In this document: in pieces, positions 17,050-25,573 of the stretch
How positions within the stretch are numbered: the stretch's first letter is position 1
Layout: every line of letters begins with the position of its first letter
From: Actinomycetospora chibensis
GTDB lineage: Bacteria; Actinomycetota; Actinomycetes; Mycobacteriales; Pseudonocardiaceae
Length of the DNA stretch: 64,000 nt
Direction: 5' to 3'
Assembly: GCF_028737215.1 (NCBI RefSeq)
Contig: NZ_JAQZAM010000020.1
Location: forward strand, 23,407 to 87,406
The notes under the pieces: model-generated
Database searches by the model: none
What the model was told of the DNA's origin: nothing
The model's input: the letters and a program-made list of their open reading frames with translations, nothing else
Position numbers and translations under genes: made by a program

Positions 17050-17081
17050 GTGACGTTCACGGCTGTCGCCGTGAACGTCAC
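17050..17081. terminator. bidirectional terminator hairpin
   Basis: A perfect 14-bp stem (17050-17063 with 17068-17081) and a 4-base TGTC loop lie between convergent genes. The right arm includes the stop codon of the minus-strand gene ending at 17078. Confidence 0.85.
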
Positions 17082-17464
17082 TCACGGACGCGACCGATCC
17101 AGAGCAGGCCGAGGATCGGAAGGATCACGGGGACGAAGCCGTAGCCGACGCCGAAGTCCGACCAGACCGTCGGGTCGGGGAAGTCCTCGGGCCGCAGCAG
17201 GGACAGCGTGCCGATCCCGAGGACGCCGACGAGCTCGATCACCACCGCGACGAGCGCGACCCGCCGTGCGCCGCGGGCCAGCGCCACCGCCGCGACGAGG
17301 TAGACGGCCGCCGCGAAGGCCGAGAGCAGGTACGCCTCCGGCGCGCGCTCGAACTGCACCGCGATCTGGTAGATCGCCCGAGCACCCGCCGAGATCGCGA
17401 ACACCACGTAGACCACGAGCAGCACCCGGCCGGGACCGGCCGACAGGGATCGGGTCTCAGGCAC
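17078..17464 (-). CDS. small integral membrane protein
   Basis: This 128-residue protein has four predicted membrane helices (starting at about residues 13, 42, 68 and 107). I recognise no catalytic motif. It starts at GTG 17464, inside the end of the upstream gene (8-bp overlap), so it is translationally coupled to another small membrane protein. The loop between helices 3 and 4 contains a Pro/Asp-rich EDFPDPTVWSDFGVG. It could be one half of a two-subunit membrane complex; no function can be assigned. Confidence 0.65.
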   Translation of the reverse strand: MPETRSLSAGPGRVLLVVYVVFAISAGARAIYQIAVQFERAPEAYLLSAFAAAVYLVAAVALARGARRVALVAVVIELVGVLGIGTLSLLRPEDFPDPTVWSDFGVGYGFVPVILPILGLLWIGRVRE

Positions 17465-17828
17465 CGGTCACCGTCCAGACCTGCCCCGTGCGCAGCGACA
17501 GCACCGCGAGCGTGACGCCCGCGACCGCGAGCACCACCGAGCCGTAGCGGGTGCGCTCGCCGTGGGCCAGCGCCGCGCCGATGGGCAGCACGACCAGCGT
17601 CGCGATCAGGTAGCCGACGATCTCGATGACGGCGCCTGCCGAGCGCCCGCCCAGCACGACGAGCCCGACCACGAGCACGAGCGCCTGCACGAGCGCGACG
17701 GCCTCGAGCGCCACGAGACCGAGGCGGTGCGCCTTGGTCGGGGCCTGGCCGACGACCGCGGACACCGCGCACCACAGCGCCCACGCCAGCGCGAGGGCGA
17801 GCACCGCGAAGGTGAGGCCGACGATCAT
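17457..17828 (-). CDS. small integral membrane protein
   Basis: This 123-residue protein with four hydrophobic helices is coupled by overlap to the membrane protein at 17078-17464. It has no recognisable domain. Helix 1 begins right at the N terminus (IVGLTFAVLALALAWALW). The gene lies 32 bp downstream of the stop of the cryptic five-gene biosynthetic operon but on the same strand, so read-through from that operon is possible. Confidence 0.6.
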   Translation of the reverse strand: MIVGLTFAVLALALAWALWCAVSAVVGQAPTKAHRLGLVALEAVALVQALVLVVGLVVLGGRSAGAVIEIVGYLIATLVVLPIGAALAHGERTRYGSVVLAVAGVTLAVLSLRTGQVWTVTGA

Positions 17829-17860
17829 GCCCGGCAGCCTACGAGCCGGTCATCCGGTGC

Positions 17861-18118
17861 TCAGCCCGTGACCCCGACCTCGGCGAGGAACGCGGCCATC
17901 GCGTCGACGCTGCGGAACCGCTCGATGTCGAAGTCGTCGAGCGGCAACCGACACCCGAAGGTGTCCTCGATCCCGACGATCAGCGTCACGAGCGCCAGCG
18001 AGTCGATCAGGCCGTCGGCGACGAGATCGGTGTCGGACGAGGGCACCTCGACCCCGAGACGGTCACGCACCAGGTCGATCAGCTGGTCGTTCACCGCTCC
18101 GGTGCTGGCGTCCGGCAT
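17861..18118 (-). CDS. stand-alone acyl/peptidyl carrier protein
   Basis: This 85-residue carrier protein has the phosphopantetheine attachment serine in DGLIDSLALV. It would carry the activated substrate of the adenylation enzyme encoded just upstream (2-bp gap). The hydrophobic TLIVGIEDTFG after the serine is typical of helix II of free-standing carrier proteins in small non-modular pathways. It is the last gene of a five-gene operon running from 23592. No thioesterase or condensation domain is encoded in the operon, so how the product leaves the carrier is unclear. Confidence 0.9.
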   Translation of the reverse strand: MPDASTGAVNDQLIDLVRDRLGVEVPSSDTDLVADGLIDSLALVTLIVGIEDTFGCRLPLDDFDIERFRSVDAMAAFLAEVGVTG

Positions 18119-18120
18119 GG

Positions 18121-19695
18121 TCAACGTCCTCCTGTCGCGGCGCCCGCGGGGGTGAAGCGCTCCCGCAGTGCCGGGCGGTCGATCTTCCCGTTCACGTTGT
18201 GGGGCAGGTCGTCGAGCTCGGCCCACCGCGCGGGCACCATGTAGCGCGGCACGAGCTCGGCGACGGCGCTGCGCAGCTCGGTGGGCGGGAGCTCGTGGCC
18301 CTCCGCCACCGAGTAGGCGCAGCAGATCGTCGTGCCCTCGAAGCCACCGGTGTCGACGCCCACCACGGCGCACTCCCGGATGCCGGCGACGGTGGCCAGC
18401 GCGGCCTCGATCTCGCCGAGCTCGATGCGGTAGCCGCGGCTCTTGATCTGCGAGTCGGCGCGCCCGAGGAAGTGCACGACACCGTCGACGTCGGCGCGCG
18501 CCAGGTCGCCGGTGCGGTAGAGCCGCTCGCCCGCGACGGGGTCGGCGCGGAAGGCGGCCGCCGTTTTCTCCGGGTCGCGCCAGTACCCGGGCGAGAGTCC
18601 GGCGCCGCCGATCCAGAGCTCGCCCATCTCCCCGGCGGGCACCGGAGCCATCGCCTCGTCGAGGACGTGCAGCTCCTCGCCGTCGCACGCCCGCCCGATC
18701 GGCACCGGGAGGGTCTCGTCGGCGGGGACCTCGGGCACGTCGAAGTAGCTCGACGCGATCGTCGCCTCGGTGGGGCCGTAGAGGTTGGTGAACCGGACGT
18801 GGGGCAGCCGGCGCATCCAGTGCGCGAGCACCGGCGTCGGCAGCACCTCGCCGCACCACAGGAGCCGCTCGAGGGCGGGGAAGTCGTCCTGGGCGACGGC
18901 GTCGAAGCGCGCGAGGTAGGTCAGCACGCTCGGCACCGAGAACCACTGGGTGAGCGCGCGGTCGCGGATGAAGGACGCCGTGCCGCGCGGGTCGATCCCC
19001 AGCGACGCGGGGACGAGGTGCAGCTCGGCACCCGCGGCGAGCGTCGCGTAGATGTCGAACGTCGACAGGTCGAAGTGCAGCGGCGGGTGCCCCGAGATCC
19101 GGTCGCCGGGCTTCGCACCGAAGTGGCGCAGCGCCCAGTCCACGAACGCGAGCACCGTGTCGTGGGTGATCATCACGCCCTTGGGCGCGCCGGTGGAGCC
19201 GGACGTGAAGAGCAGGTGGGCGAGGTCGGCGGGCGCGGCGGCGGGGGCGTCCGCGGGCGCCGCGAGCAGGTCGGCGCGCGTGAAGGCGGCCGGGGCGTCG
19301 TCGATCGCGCCGACCACCGGCGGCGGACCGGGAAGCTCGGCGAGCACCTCGTCGAGCAGGGCACGCGACCCGGCGTCGACCAGCACCACCTCGGGCTCCG
19401 CGGCGCCGACGATCCGCGCCACCCGCGAGGCCGGCCCGGCCGGGTCGACCGGCACGTAGGCGCCGCCCGCGCGCAGCGTCCCGATCAGCGCCGCGACCGT
19501 CCACGGCGCCTTCTCCGCGAGCACGCACACCCGCGCGCCCGGCGTCAGGCCGTGCGCGAGCAGCACGTGCGCGACCCGGTTCACCGCGGCGTCGAGCTCG
19601 GCGTAGGTCAGGGTCTCGTCGGCGCCCACGAGCGCGGGCCGGTCGGCGTGCCGGTCGGCGGACGCGGCGAGCAGGTCCTGGAGGTGGCGGGTCAT
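18121..19695 (-). CDS. free-standing amino acid adenylation enzyme
   Basis: This 524-residue ANL enzyme activates a substrate as acyl-AMP and loads the carrier protein at 17861. Core motifs are LLFTSGSTGAPKGVM, FTNLYGPTEATI, YRTGDLARADVDG, GRADSQIKSRGYRIELGEIE and NVNGKIDRP with the catalytic lysine. HFDLSTFDIY contains the Asp that in amino acid adenylation domains pairs with the alpha-amino group, so an amino acid rather than an aryl acid is expected; DltA-like enzymes share this stretch. The start overlaps the upstream stop by 4 bases. The exact amino acid is not assigned. Confidence 0.88.
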   Translation of the reverse strand: MTRHLQDLLAASADRHADRPALVGADETLTYAELDAAVNRVAHVLLAHGLTPGARVCVLAEKAPWTVAALIGTLRAGGAYVPVDPAGPASRVARIVGAAEPEVVLVDAGSRALLDEVLAELPGPPPVVGAIDDAPAAFTRADLLAAPADAPAAAPADLAHLLFTSGSTGAPKGVMITHDTVLAFVDWALRHFGAKPGDRISGHPPLHFDLSTFDIYATLAAGAELHLVPASLGIDPRGTASFIRDRALTQWFSVPSVLTYLARFDAVAQDDFPALERLLWCGEVLPTPVLAHWMRRLPHVRFTNLYGPTEATIASSYFDVPEVPADETLPVPIGRACDGEELHVLDEAMAPVPAGEMGELWIGGAGLSPGYWRDPEKTAAAFRADPVAGERLYRTGDLARADVDGVVHFLGRADSQIKSRGYRIELGEIEAALATVAGIRECAVVGVDTGGFEGTTICCAYSVAEGHELPPTELRSAVAELVPRYMVPARWAELDDLPHNVNGKIDRPALRERFTPAGAATGGR

Positions 19696-20726
19696 GCGCG
19701 GACCGCCGCTCCGGCGCGGACGAACACCTCGCCCGCGTGGCCGAGGTCCTCGGCCGCCGGCGGGATGTCCAGCACGAACACCTCCGTGCCCCGCTCGACG
19801 TAGCGCGCGACCTCGGCGGCGACGCGGTCGTGCGAGCCCACCAGGTACGGGCAGAACGACTGGTAGTTCTCGAACGGGCCGAGCCAGTAGGGCTCGGGCT
19901 CGGCGCCGAGGTCGGCCCGCGGCGTCGGAGCCGCTGCGTCCCGGGCCGCCGCGAGCTGGTGGTGCCAGTGCGAGTCCGAGACGCGCATGGCCATGGCGTG
20001 GGCGACCTGGCCCGCGCGGTCGGCCGGGAAGCGCTCGCGGGCGACGCGCCAGGCCTCGTCGGCGTCGTCGCGGGCGATGATGCCCATCCGCACGCCGCCG
20101 CCGGTGGGTGCGTCGGCGTCGGTGACGGAACCGGCGCCGAGCGGCTCGGGGTAGCGGATGGGCGTCGCGCCGATCGCCTCGGCCGCGGCCCGGCCGGCGG
20201 GGGAGGAGCCGGAGATCAGCACCTCGGGCATGAGCTCGGGCGGCAGCGCCGGGGCCAGGCGCAGGTTGTGCACCTGGTGCCACCGCCCGTCGACCGTCAC
20301 CGTCTCCCCGCGCAGCAGGGCCGTGAGGATCTGCGTGTACTCGACGGTCCGGGCGTAGCGGTCGTCGTGCTCGGTCTGGTCGCCGAGCGCGACGAGGTCG
20401 TTCTTGAACCCGCCCGCGAGCATGTTCAGGTGCACCGAGCGGCCGTGCAGGTACGCCAGCGACGACACCATCGACGCCGCGGTGTACGGGTGCATGTACA
20501 CCGGCTGGACCGCGACGAGCGGGGCGAGCCGCTGCGTCGCCGCGATCGCCGTCTGCGACACCAGCCACGGGTCGGCGATGCCGTTGTCGGTGTAGACCAG
20601 CATGCCCGCGCAGCCGGCGTCCTCGCTCCAGCGCGCGGTGGTGGCCACCGCGTCGAGGTAGTCGGCAGCAGGCACGTCCTTGGACTGCGGGCACGTCGAG
20701 TAGACCGTGAGTCCGGTCGGGGTCAT
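19692..20726 (-). CDS. luciferase-like (LLM) flavin-dependent monooxygenase
   Basis: The 344-residue TIM-barrel enzyme of the bacterial luciferase family uses reduced FMN. Visible family features are the first-strand GLTVYSTCPQSKD, the segment VHLNMLAGGFKNDLVALGD and EVLISGSSPAGRAAAEAIGA for flavin phosphate binding. It overlaps both neighbours by 4 bases, so it is an integral part of the operon. Family members attached to NRPS pathways hydroxylate or oxidatively modify carrier-bound substrates; that role is inferred here. No flavin reductase is encoded nearby. Confidence 0.85.
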   Translation of the reverse strand: MTPTGLTVYSTCPQSKDVPAADYLDAVATTARWSEDAGCAGMLVYTDNGIADPWLVSQTAIAATQRLAPLVAVQPVYMHPYTAASMVSSLAYLHGRSVHLNMLAGGFKNDLVALGDQTEHDDRYARTVEYTQILTALLRGETVTVDGRWHQVHNLRLAPALPPELMPEVLISGSSPAGRAAAEAIGATPIRYPEPLGAGSVTDADAPTGGGVRMGIIARDDADEAWRVARERFPADRAGQVAHAMAMRVSDSHWHHQLAAARDAAAPTPRADLGAEPEPYWLGPFENYQSFCPYLVGSHDRVAAEVARYVERGTEVFVLDIPPAAEDLGHAGEVFVRAGAAVRA

Positions 20727-21832
20727 GCGGCTTCCCTCTCACGCCAGAGCAGGTGGTGGCCCATCCACCACTCGCCGTCGAGCCGGGTCAGCAGCGTGTC
20801 GTCGGCGTCGAGCGCCGCGAGCACGCCGGTGTCGTCGGAGTCCACCAGCGCCCAGGCGCTCGACCGGATCAGGCAACGGCGCCGGCGCACCGCGTCGGCG
20901 AGCGACGGCTCGAGCCGTCCCGCCACCGCGGCCGCGCCGCGGGCGTCGGCCTCCGCGATCAGGTGGTCGAGCACCGGGCCGGGGTCGGGACCGGTCGCCG
21001 CGAGCTGCTGGACCTGGGCGATCCCGCCGGTGGGCACGAAGGCCACGTACCAGCCGAGCACCCGGCCGTTGCGCCCCCGCACCAGGCGGCGCAGCACCTC
21101 GCCGCGGACCGGGACGACCGCGTCGAGCTCGGCGAACAGGCCGGTCAGGTACCGCTCGTCGTAGTCCGGGTGCAACCGCCAGTGCCGGGGCGCCGAGGAC
21201 GTCTGCTCGACCAGGGCCTCGACGGTCAGGGGCTCGGCGGTGACGTCCGGGTCCTGAGGCGGGGCCGGGCGGGCGCCGATGCGGGGGACCCGCCGGGCGA
21301 GCGCGTCCAGCCCGCCGCCGACGCTGCGCAGGGGACCGGGGACGGGCCGGCCGCGGTCGCCGAGCAGCGAGGCGACCGTCGACGTCGGTCGCAGCACGCG
21401 GTACCAGCCGAACGACGGCGCCGTGCGGACCCGGCCGCGCAGCGTGCGCCAGATCTGGCGCATGTAGTCCGTGGCCCCGTCGGTGATCGTGAGGTCCTGC
21501 GGGCCCTGCATGTACGTGCGGGTCAGCAGCGCGCCGATGCCGGGGTTCGACGGCTCGGCGACGAGGTGACCGGAGCAGCCCACGCGCAGCGCCCGGCCGT
21601 CGAGCCGGACCCGCCGCGGGTACGAGCCGAGGAAACCGATGATCGCGCCGTCGCCGCCCTCGGCGACCAGCGGCGGGATGTCCGGGTCAGCCCACACGGC
21701 GTCCAGGCACAGGCGCTCGAGGTAGCCGGCGAGCGGCGCCGGCGGCGTGGCCCCGCCCGACCGGGCGACGCGCTCGTAGAGCGACGCGACGGCGGGCAGG
21801 TCCTCGCGCGTCAGAGGTCGGATCGAGCTCAT
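20723..21832 (-). CDS. double GNAT-like acyltransferase
   Basis: This 369-residue protein has an N-terminal GNAT-like half (IRPLTREDLPAVASLYERV, GALLTRTYMQGPQDLTITDG) and a C-terminal half of similar size (LGWYVAFVPTGGIAQVQQLAA, then VLDHLIAEADARGAAAVAG). It resembles proteins found beside polysaccharide and peptide biosynthesis genes. It could acylate an amino group on the pathway product. ATG 21832 overlaps the carbamoyltransferase stop by 4 bases, and its own stop overlaps the monooxygenase start. The acyl donor and the acceptor are unknown; a dead scaffold fold is also possible. Confidence 0.6.
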   Translation of the reverse strand: MSSIRPLTREDLPAVASLYERVARSGGATPPAPLAGYLERLCLDAVWADPDIPPLVAEGGDGAIIGFLGSYPRRVRLDGRALRVGCSGHLVAEPSNPGIGALLTRTYMQGPQDLTITDGATDYMRQIWRTLRGRVRTAPSFGWYRVLRPTSTVASLLGDRGRPVPGPLRSVGGGLDALARRVPRIGARPAPPQDPDVTAEPLTVEALVEQTSSAPRHWRLHPDYDERYLTGLFAELDAVVPVRGEVLRRLVRGRNGRVLGWYVAFVPTGGIAQVQQLAATGPDPGPVLDHLIAEADARGAAAVAGRLEPSLADAVRRRRCLIRSSAWALVDSDDTGVLAALDADDTLLTRLDGEWWMGHHLLWREREAA

Positions 21833-23592
21833 GCGACCCCGGTGGCCGTGCCCTCGACGACGTACCCCTCGATGTAGAGGCGGTCGAGGGCGATGCCGGC
21901 GAAGGTGTCGAGCGCGGTGCCGGGATCCATGATCAGGGGCTGGCCCTTGACGTTGAACGACGTGTTGACGACGACGCCGGCCCCGGTGCGGGCCTTGACC
22001 TCGCGCAGCAGCCGGGTGAAGCCGGGGGCGAGGTCGTCGCGCACCGTCTGGATCCGCGCCGAGTCGTCCGCGTGCACGATGCCCTCGACCACGGTGCGGG
22101 CCTCGGGCCGCACCTGCGCGGTGCAGAGCATGTAGCGGTCGGGCTCGAAGCCGCGGGTGACGAAGAGCCGGTCGACGTCCTCGTCGAGCACCGCAGGGGC
22201 GAACGGACGGAACGCCTCGCGGAACTTCACCGCCCCGTTGATCCGCTCCTTGATCCGGTCGCCGTCGGGCCGGGCGAGGATCGAGCGGTTGCCCAGCGCG
22301 CGGGGCCCGAACTCCATGCGCCCGGAGAACCAGGCGACGATCCGGTCGGCCGCGATGTCCGCGGCGGCCGCGGCGAAGTACTCCGCGGTCTCGCCGACGT
22401 GGGTCCACCGCAGGTCGGGGCGCGCCTCGAGGGCCGCGCGCACCTCGTCGGGGTCGTAGCGCGGGCCCAGGTAGGGGTCGAACGCGCCGGTGACCGGGGC
22501 GAGCCCGCCGCCCTCGCCGCGGGCGACGTGCCAGGCCGCGCCGAGCGCGGTGCCGTCGTCGCCGGAGGCGGGCTGGACGAACATCGCGTCCACGCCCGGC
22601 AGCGCGGCGATCGACTGGTTGGACTTGCAGTTGAGGAAGGTTCCGCCGGCGAGGCAGAGGTTCCGCTCGCCGGTGCGCTCGAGCCACACGGAGGTCAGCT
22701 CGACGAGCAGCGTCGTCAGCCGGTCCTGCAGGGCGGCGGCGAAGTCGGCCTCGTCGCGGTGGATGCCGCCGTCCGGCGTCCGCGGGGTGAACGACGCCTC
22801 GGCCAGGAAGGCGCGGGCGTGGGGGTAGCCCTGCTCGGCGTCGGCGAGGCCGTTCGTGGGCCAGTCGATGGACACCGTGCCGCGGTCGGCGTCGACGCGG
22901 GCGAGCTTCTCGAACACCGGGCGGAAGCGCTCGGGGTCGCCGTACGGGGCGAGCCCCATGACCTTGTACTCGTCGTTGTTGAACTGGAAGCCGAGGAACC
23001 GGGTCGCGATCGAGTAGAGGATGCCCAGCGAGGACGCGATCGGCGTGGTGTGCAGGCGCTCGAGCGTCCCGTCGACGGCCCGGAACACCGAGAGCGACTC
23101 GGTCTCGCCCATGCCGTCGCTGACGATGCACAGCGCCCGGTCGAACCCGCTCGGCACCAGCGCGGACTCGGCGTGCGCCTCGTGGTGGCGCACGGAGCGG
23201 AAGCGCTCGGCCACGCGGGTCCAGCCCAGGCCGGTGAGCCCGTCGATGACGGTGGCGCTCGAGTACACCTCGTCGAACGGCGCGCCGGTGATCTCGAAAG
23301 TGCGGCGGTGGCGGTCGTAGTCGAAGCCGTGGGCGATCAGGTCGACGTCGTCCGGCGTGACCCGGGCCTCGCGCAGGCACCATGCGATCGCCTGCTCGGG
23401 CAGGCGTCCGGTGCCCTTCTCGCCGGTGAACCGCTCCTCGGACGCGGCGGCGACCAGACGCCCGTCGACGACGAGCGCCGCGGCGCTGTCGAGGCCCTGG
23501 ACGATCCGCTCGTCGAGCGGCGAGAGGTCGGGGTGGGTGCGGCGCAGGTGCTCCTGCGCGTGCGGCAGGCCGGAGAGACCCAGGACGATCAC
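21829..23592 (-). CDS. NodU/CmcH-family carbamoyltransferase
   Basis: The 587-residue enzyme is expected to transfer a carbamoyl group from carbamoyl phosphate through carbamoyl-AMP to a hydroxyl or amino group. The N-terminal Kae1-like domain shows LGLSG, the metal-binding HHEAHAE segment and SDGMGE; the C-terminal YrdC-like half shows GRMEFGPRALGNRSIL and NTSFNVKGQPL. GTG 23592 is preceded by GAGGGGAAG and gives the natural start VIVLGLSG. It is the first gene of the operon, and a LacI-type operator-like palindrome lies 33 bp upstream. Carbamoylation as an early or late tailoring step is inference. Confidence 0.93.
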   Translation of the reverse strand: MIVLGLSGLPHAQEHLRRTHPDLSPLDERIVQGLDSAAALVVDGRLVAAASEERFTGEKGTGRLPEQAIAWCLREARVTPDDVDLIAHGFDYDRHRRTFEITGAPFDEVYSSATVIDGLTGLGWTRVAERFRSVRHHEAHAESALVPSGFDRALCIVSDGMGETESLSVFRAVDGTLERLHTTPIASSLGILYSIATRFLGFQFNNDEYKVMGLAPYGDPERFRPVFEKLARVDADRGTVSIDWPTNGLADAEQGYPHARAFLAEASFTPRTPDGGIHRDEADFAAALQDRLTTLLVELTSVWLERTGERNLCLAGGTFLNCKSNQSIAALPGVDAMFVQPASGDDGTALGAAWHVARGEGGGLAPVTGAFDPYLGPRYDPDEVRAALEARPDLRWTHVGETAEYFAAAAADIAADRIVAWFSGRMEFGPRALGNRSILARPDGDRIKERINGAVKFREAFRPFAPAVLDEDVDRLFVTRGFEPDRYMLCTAQVRPEARTVVEGIVHADDSARIQTVRDDLAPGFTRLLREVKARTGAGVVVNTSFNVKGQPLIMDPGTALDTFAGIALDRLYIEGYVVEGTATGVA

Positions 23593-23624
23593 GGAGCTTC
23601 CCCTCGGTCTTGCGGACACGACGT

Positions 23625-23638
23625 TGTGAGCGTTTCCA
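23625..23638. promoter_or_regulatory. LacI-family operator-like palindrome
   Basis: TGTGAGCGTTTCCA fits the TGNNANCGNTNNCA pattern of LacI/GalR-family operators centred on CG. It lies 33-46 bp upstream of the carbamoyltransferase start, where a repressor would block the operon promoter. No LacI-type gene is in the window. Confidence 0.4.
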
Positions 23639-23810
23639 CTATCGCGCGGGGGTCGGACCCCCGGTGCCCGGGGGGTGGCCCGTGGAACGGTCACGGGTCG
23701 CGCATCGTGACCGGACGGGACGGATCGGACGCACTCCGGGCGATGAGATCCCGCGCTCGGGGTGACGATCGACGCACGGCTCCCACGGTGCCCCGGCACC
23801 GGTCGGACGG

Positions 23811-23858
23811 GCGTGAGGCCGGGCGTGAGGCCGGGCGTGGGGCCGGGCGTGAGGTCGG
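23811..23858. repeat. 12-bp tandem repeat, four copies
   Basis: Four units of GCGTGAGGCCGG start at 23811, 23823, 23835 and 23847; the last two have one change each. The array ends 24 bp before the ATG at 23883, so it lies in the presumed 5' leader of the ATPase gene. Confidence 0.85.
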
Positions 23859-23882
23859 TGCGGGACGGGCACACCTCCGGCC

Positions 23883-25532
23883 ATGGCTCCCCGCGACGAT
23901 CTCGCCGCGTCCCTGCGCTCGATGGACGGCGCCAGCTACGGCCGCTACAGGTCGCTGTCCGGGCGATGGTCCGTGGCGTCGCTCGACCTCGAGGTGCTGC
24001 GCGTCCAGGCCGACCCGTTCGCCCCGCCGAGCCGGGTGCGGATGACCGTGCACGACGCCGGCCTGCCCGCGGACCTGTGGTCGACCGCCGACCGTCGCCG
24101 CGCCCTCGCGTCGTTCCTGCTCCGTGGCCTGCGCCGGTCGCTGCGGGGCACACCGGTGAACGTCGACGCGGGGGGCCCCGAGGTCCTCGAGCGCAGCGCG
24201 GGCACGGTCCGCGACGACGGCGTCGTGGTCCTCGAGGTCGGCGTCCCGTTCCCCGGGCCGAAGCGCCGGATCCTCGGGCGCGAGGCGGCGACGCTGCTGG
24301 GGGAGACCCTCCCGACCGCGGTGCGGGAGGCTGTCCACTCCGCCGACCACGCGGCGGCGCGGGCGTTCGTCGAGACGGTCGAGGACGCCGTGGCGCTACG
24401 GGCGGCGCTCGCCGACCGCGGGCTCGTCGGGTTCGTCGCGGACGGGGCCGTGCTGCCGCGGCGCAGCGGCGTCGACGACCGGCCGCTCGACGGGGCGACG
24501 CCGTTCGCAGGGCCGGACGAGCGGTCGGTGACGCTCGAGGCGCCGAACGCCGGGCCGGTGCGCGGGATGGGGGTGCCCGAGGGCGTCACGCTGATCGTCG
24601 GCGGCGGTTACCACGGCAAGTCGACGCTGCTGCGCGCGCTGGAGGCCGGCGTCTACGACCACGTGCCCGGCGACGGCCGCGAGCAGGTGGTCACCCGGCC
24701 GGACGCGGTGAAGCTGCGCGCCGAGGACGGGCGCGCGGTGACCCACGACGACGTGTCCGCGTTCGTCGCGCACCTGCCGTCCGGCGAACCGACCGACGAC
24801 TTCTCGACGACCAACGCCTCGGGCTCGACGAGCCAGGCCGCGTCGACCGTCGAGGCGGTGGAGGCGGGCGCCGACGTCCTGCTCATCGACGAGGACACGT
24901 CGGCGACCAACATGATGATCCGCGACGCGCGGATGCAGCAGCTGATCGCGACCGAGCCGCTGGTGCCGTTCGTCGAGCGGGTCCGCCCCCTGCACGCCGA
25001 GCACGGGGTGTCGACGGTGCTGGTGATGGGCGGGTCCGGCGACTACCTCGGCGTCGCCGACACGGTGATCATGATGGACGCCTACCGGGCGTCCGACGTC
25101 ACCGCGCGGGCCCACGAGATCGCCGCCTCCGGGCCGTCGCGCACGGTGGAGCACACCGGTTTCCCGGCGGTGACACCGCGCGTCGTCGACCCGGCGTCGC
25201 TGGACCCGACGGCGAAGGGCAAGCGGCGGGTGACCGCGCGGGGTCGGGACCGGCTGAGCTTCGGCGAGGACGACGTCGACCTCTCGGCGGTGGAGCAGAT
25301 CGCCGACCGCTCGCAGGTCGCCGGCATCGGGCGCGCGCTCGCGCTGCTCGGAGACGGCGTGCTCGACGGGACGATCACCCTGGCCGAGGGCCTGGATCTG
25401 CTCGACGCCGAGCTCGAGCGCCGCGGGACCGAGGCGCTGCTCGACGGCCGGTCCGAGGACGTCGCCCGCCCCCGCCGCCACGAGGTCGCCGCCGCCCTCA
25501 ACCGCCTCCGCTCCCTGCGCCTCCGTCCGTGA
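23883..25532 (+). CDS. predicted ATPase of the ABC class (COG3044 type)
   Basis: This 549-residue protein of the ABC_ATPase family has no membrane domain. The phosphate loop reads GGGYHGKSTLL, and the later segments SGSTSQAASTVEAVEAGADVLLIDEDTSATNMM (signature-like plus Walker B with DED) and STVLVMGGSGDYL are family hallmarks. The N-terminal third is a conserved region without a named fold. The cellular role of the family is unknown. It appears monocistronic, preceded by a tandem repeat and followed by a terminator hairpin. Confidence 0.88.
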   Translation: MAPRDDLAASLRSMDGASYGRYRSLSGRWSVASLDLEVLRVQADPFAPPSRVRMTVHDAGLPADLWSTADRRRALASFLLRGLRRSLRGTPVNVDAGGPEVLERSAGTVRDDGVVVLEVGVPFPGPKRRILGREAATLLGETLPTAVREAVHSADHAAARAFVETVEDAVALRAALADRGLVGFVADGAVLPRRSGVDDRPLDGATPFAGPDERSVTLEAPNAGPVRGMGVPEGVTLIVGGGYHGKSTLLRALEAGVYDHVPGDGREQVVTRPDAVKLRAEDGRAVTHDDVSAFVAHLPSGEPTDDFSTTNASGSTSQAASTVEAVEAGADVLLIDEDTSATNMMIRDARMQQLIATEPLVPFVERVRPLHAEHGVSTVLVMGGSGDYLGVADTVIMMDAYRASDVTARAHEIAASGPSRTVEHTGFPAVTPRVVDPASLDPTAKGKRRVTARGRDRLSFGEDDVDLSAVEQIADRSQVAGIGRALALLGDGVLDGTITLAEGLDLLDAELERRGTEALLDGRSEDVARPRRHEVAAALNRLRSLRLRP

Positions 25533-25568
25533 GCACTTTCCGCCCTCGGAGGGGCGGAAAGTGCTCAC
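25529..25568. terminator. bidirectional terminator hairpin
   Basis: A perfect 16-bp stem (25529-25544 with 25553-25568) and an 8-base loop lie between the convergent ATPase and L,D-transpeptidase genes. The left arm overlaps the ATPase stop codon. Confidence 0.85.
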
Positions 25569-25573
25569 ATGGG

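Larger units (their letters stand above)
23593..23882. other. 290-bp divergent intergenic region
   Basis: The region separates the carbamoyltransferase operon (minus) from the ABC-class ATPase (plus). It contains a LacI-like palindrome (23625-23638), GATAGT on the minus strand next to it as a possible -10, and a 12-bp tandem repeat near the ATPase start. No small gene is convincing. Confidence 0.6.

Noticed and set aside
18121..19695. Adenylation enzyme as the missing aryl-acid ligase of the siderophore cluster
   Set aside because: It has the Asp of amino acid adenylation domains, sits in a different operon 15 kb away and has its own carrier protein.
19692..20726. Luciferase-like enzyme as the missing ornithine hydroxylase
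   Set aside because: Ornithine N-hydroxylases are two-dinucleotide-binding FAD enzymes; this is an FMN TIM-barrel protein locked in another operon.
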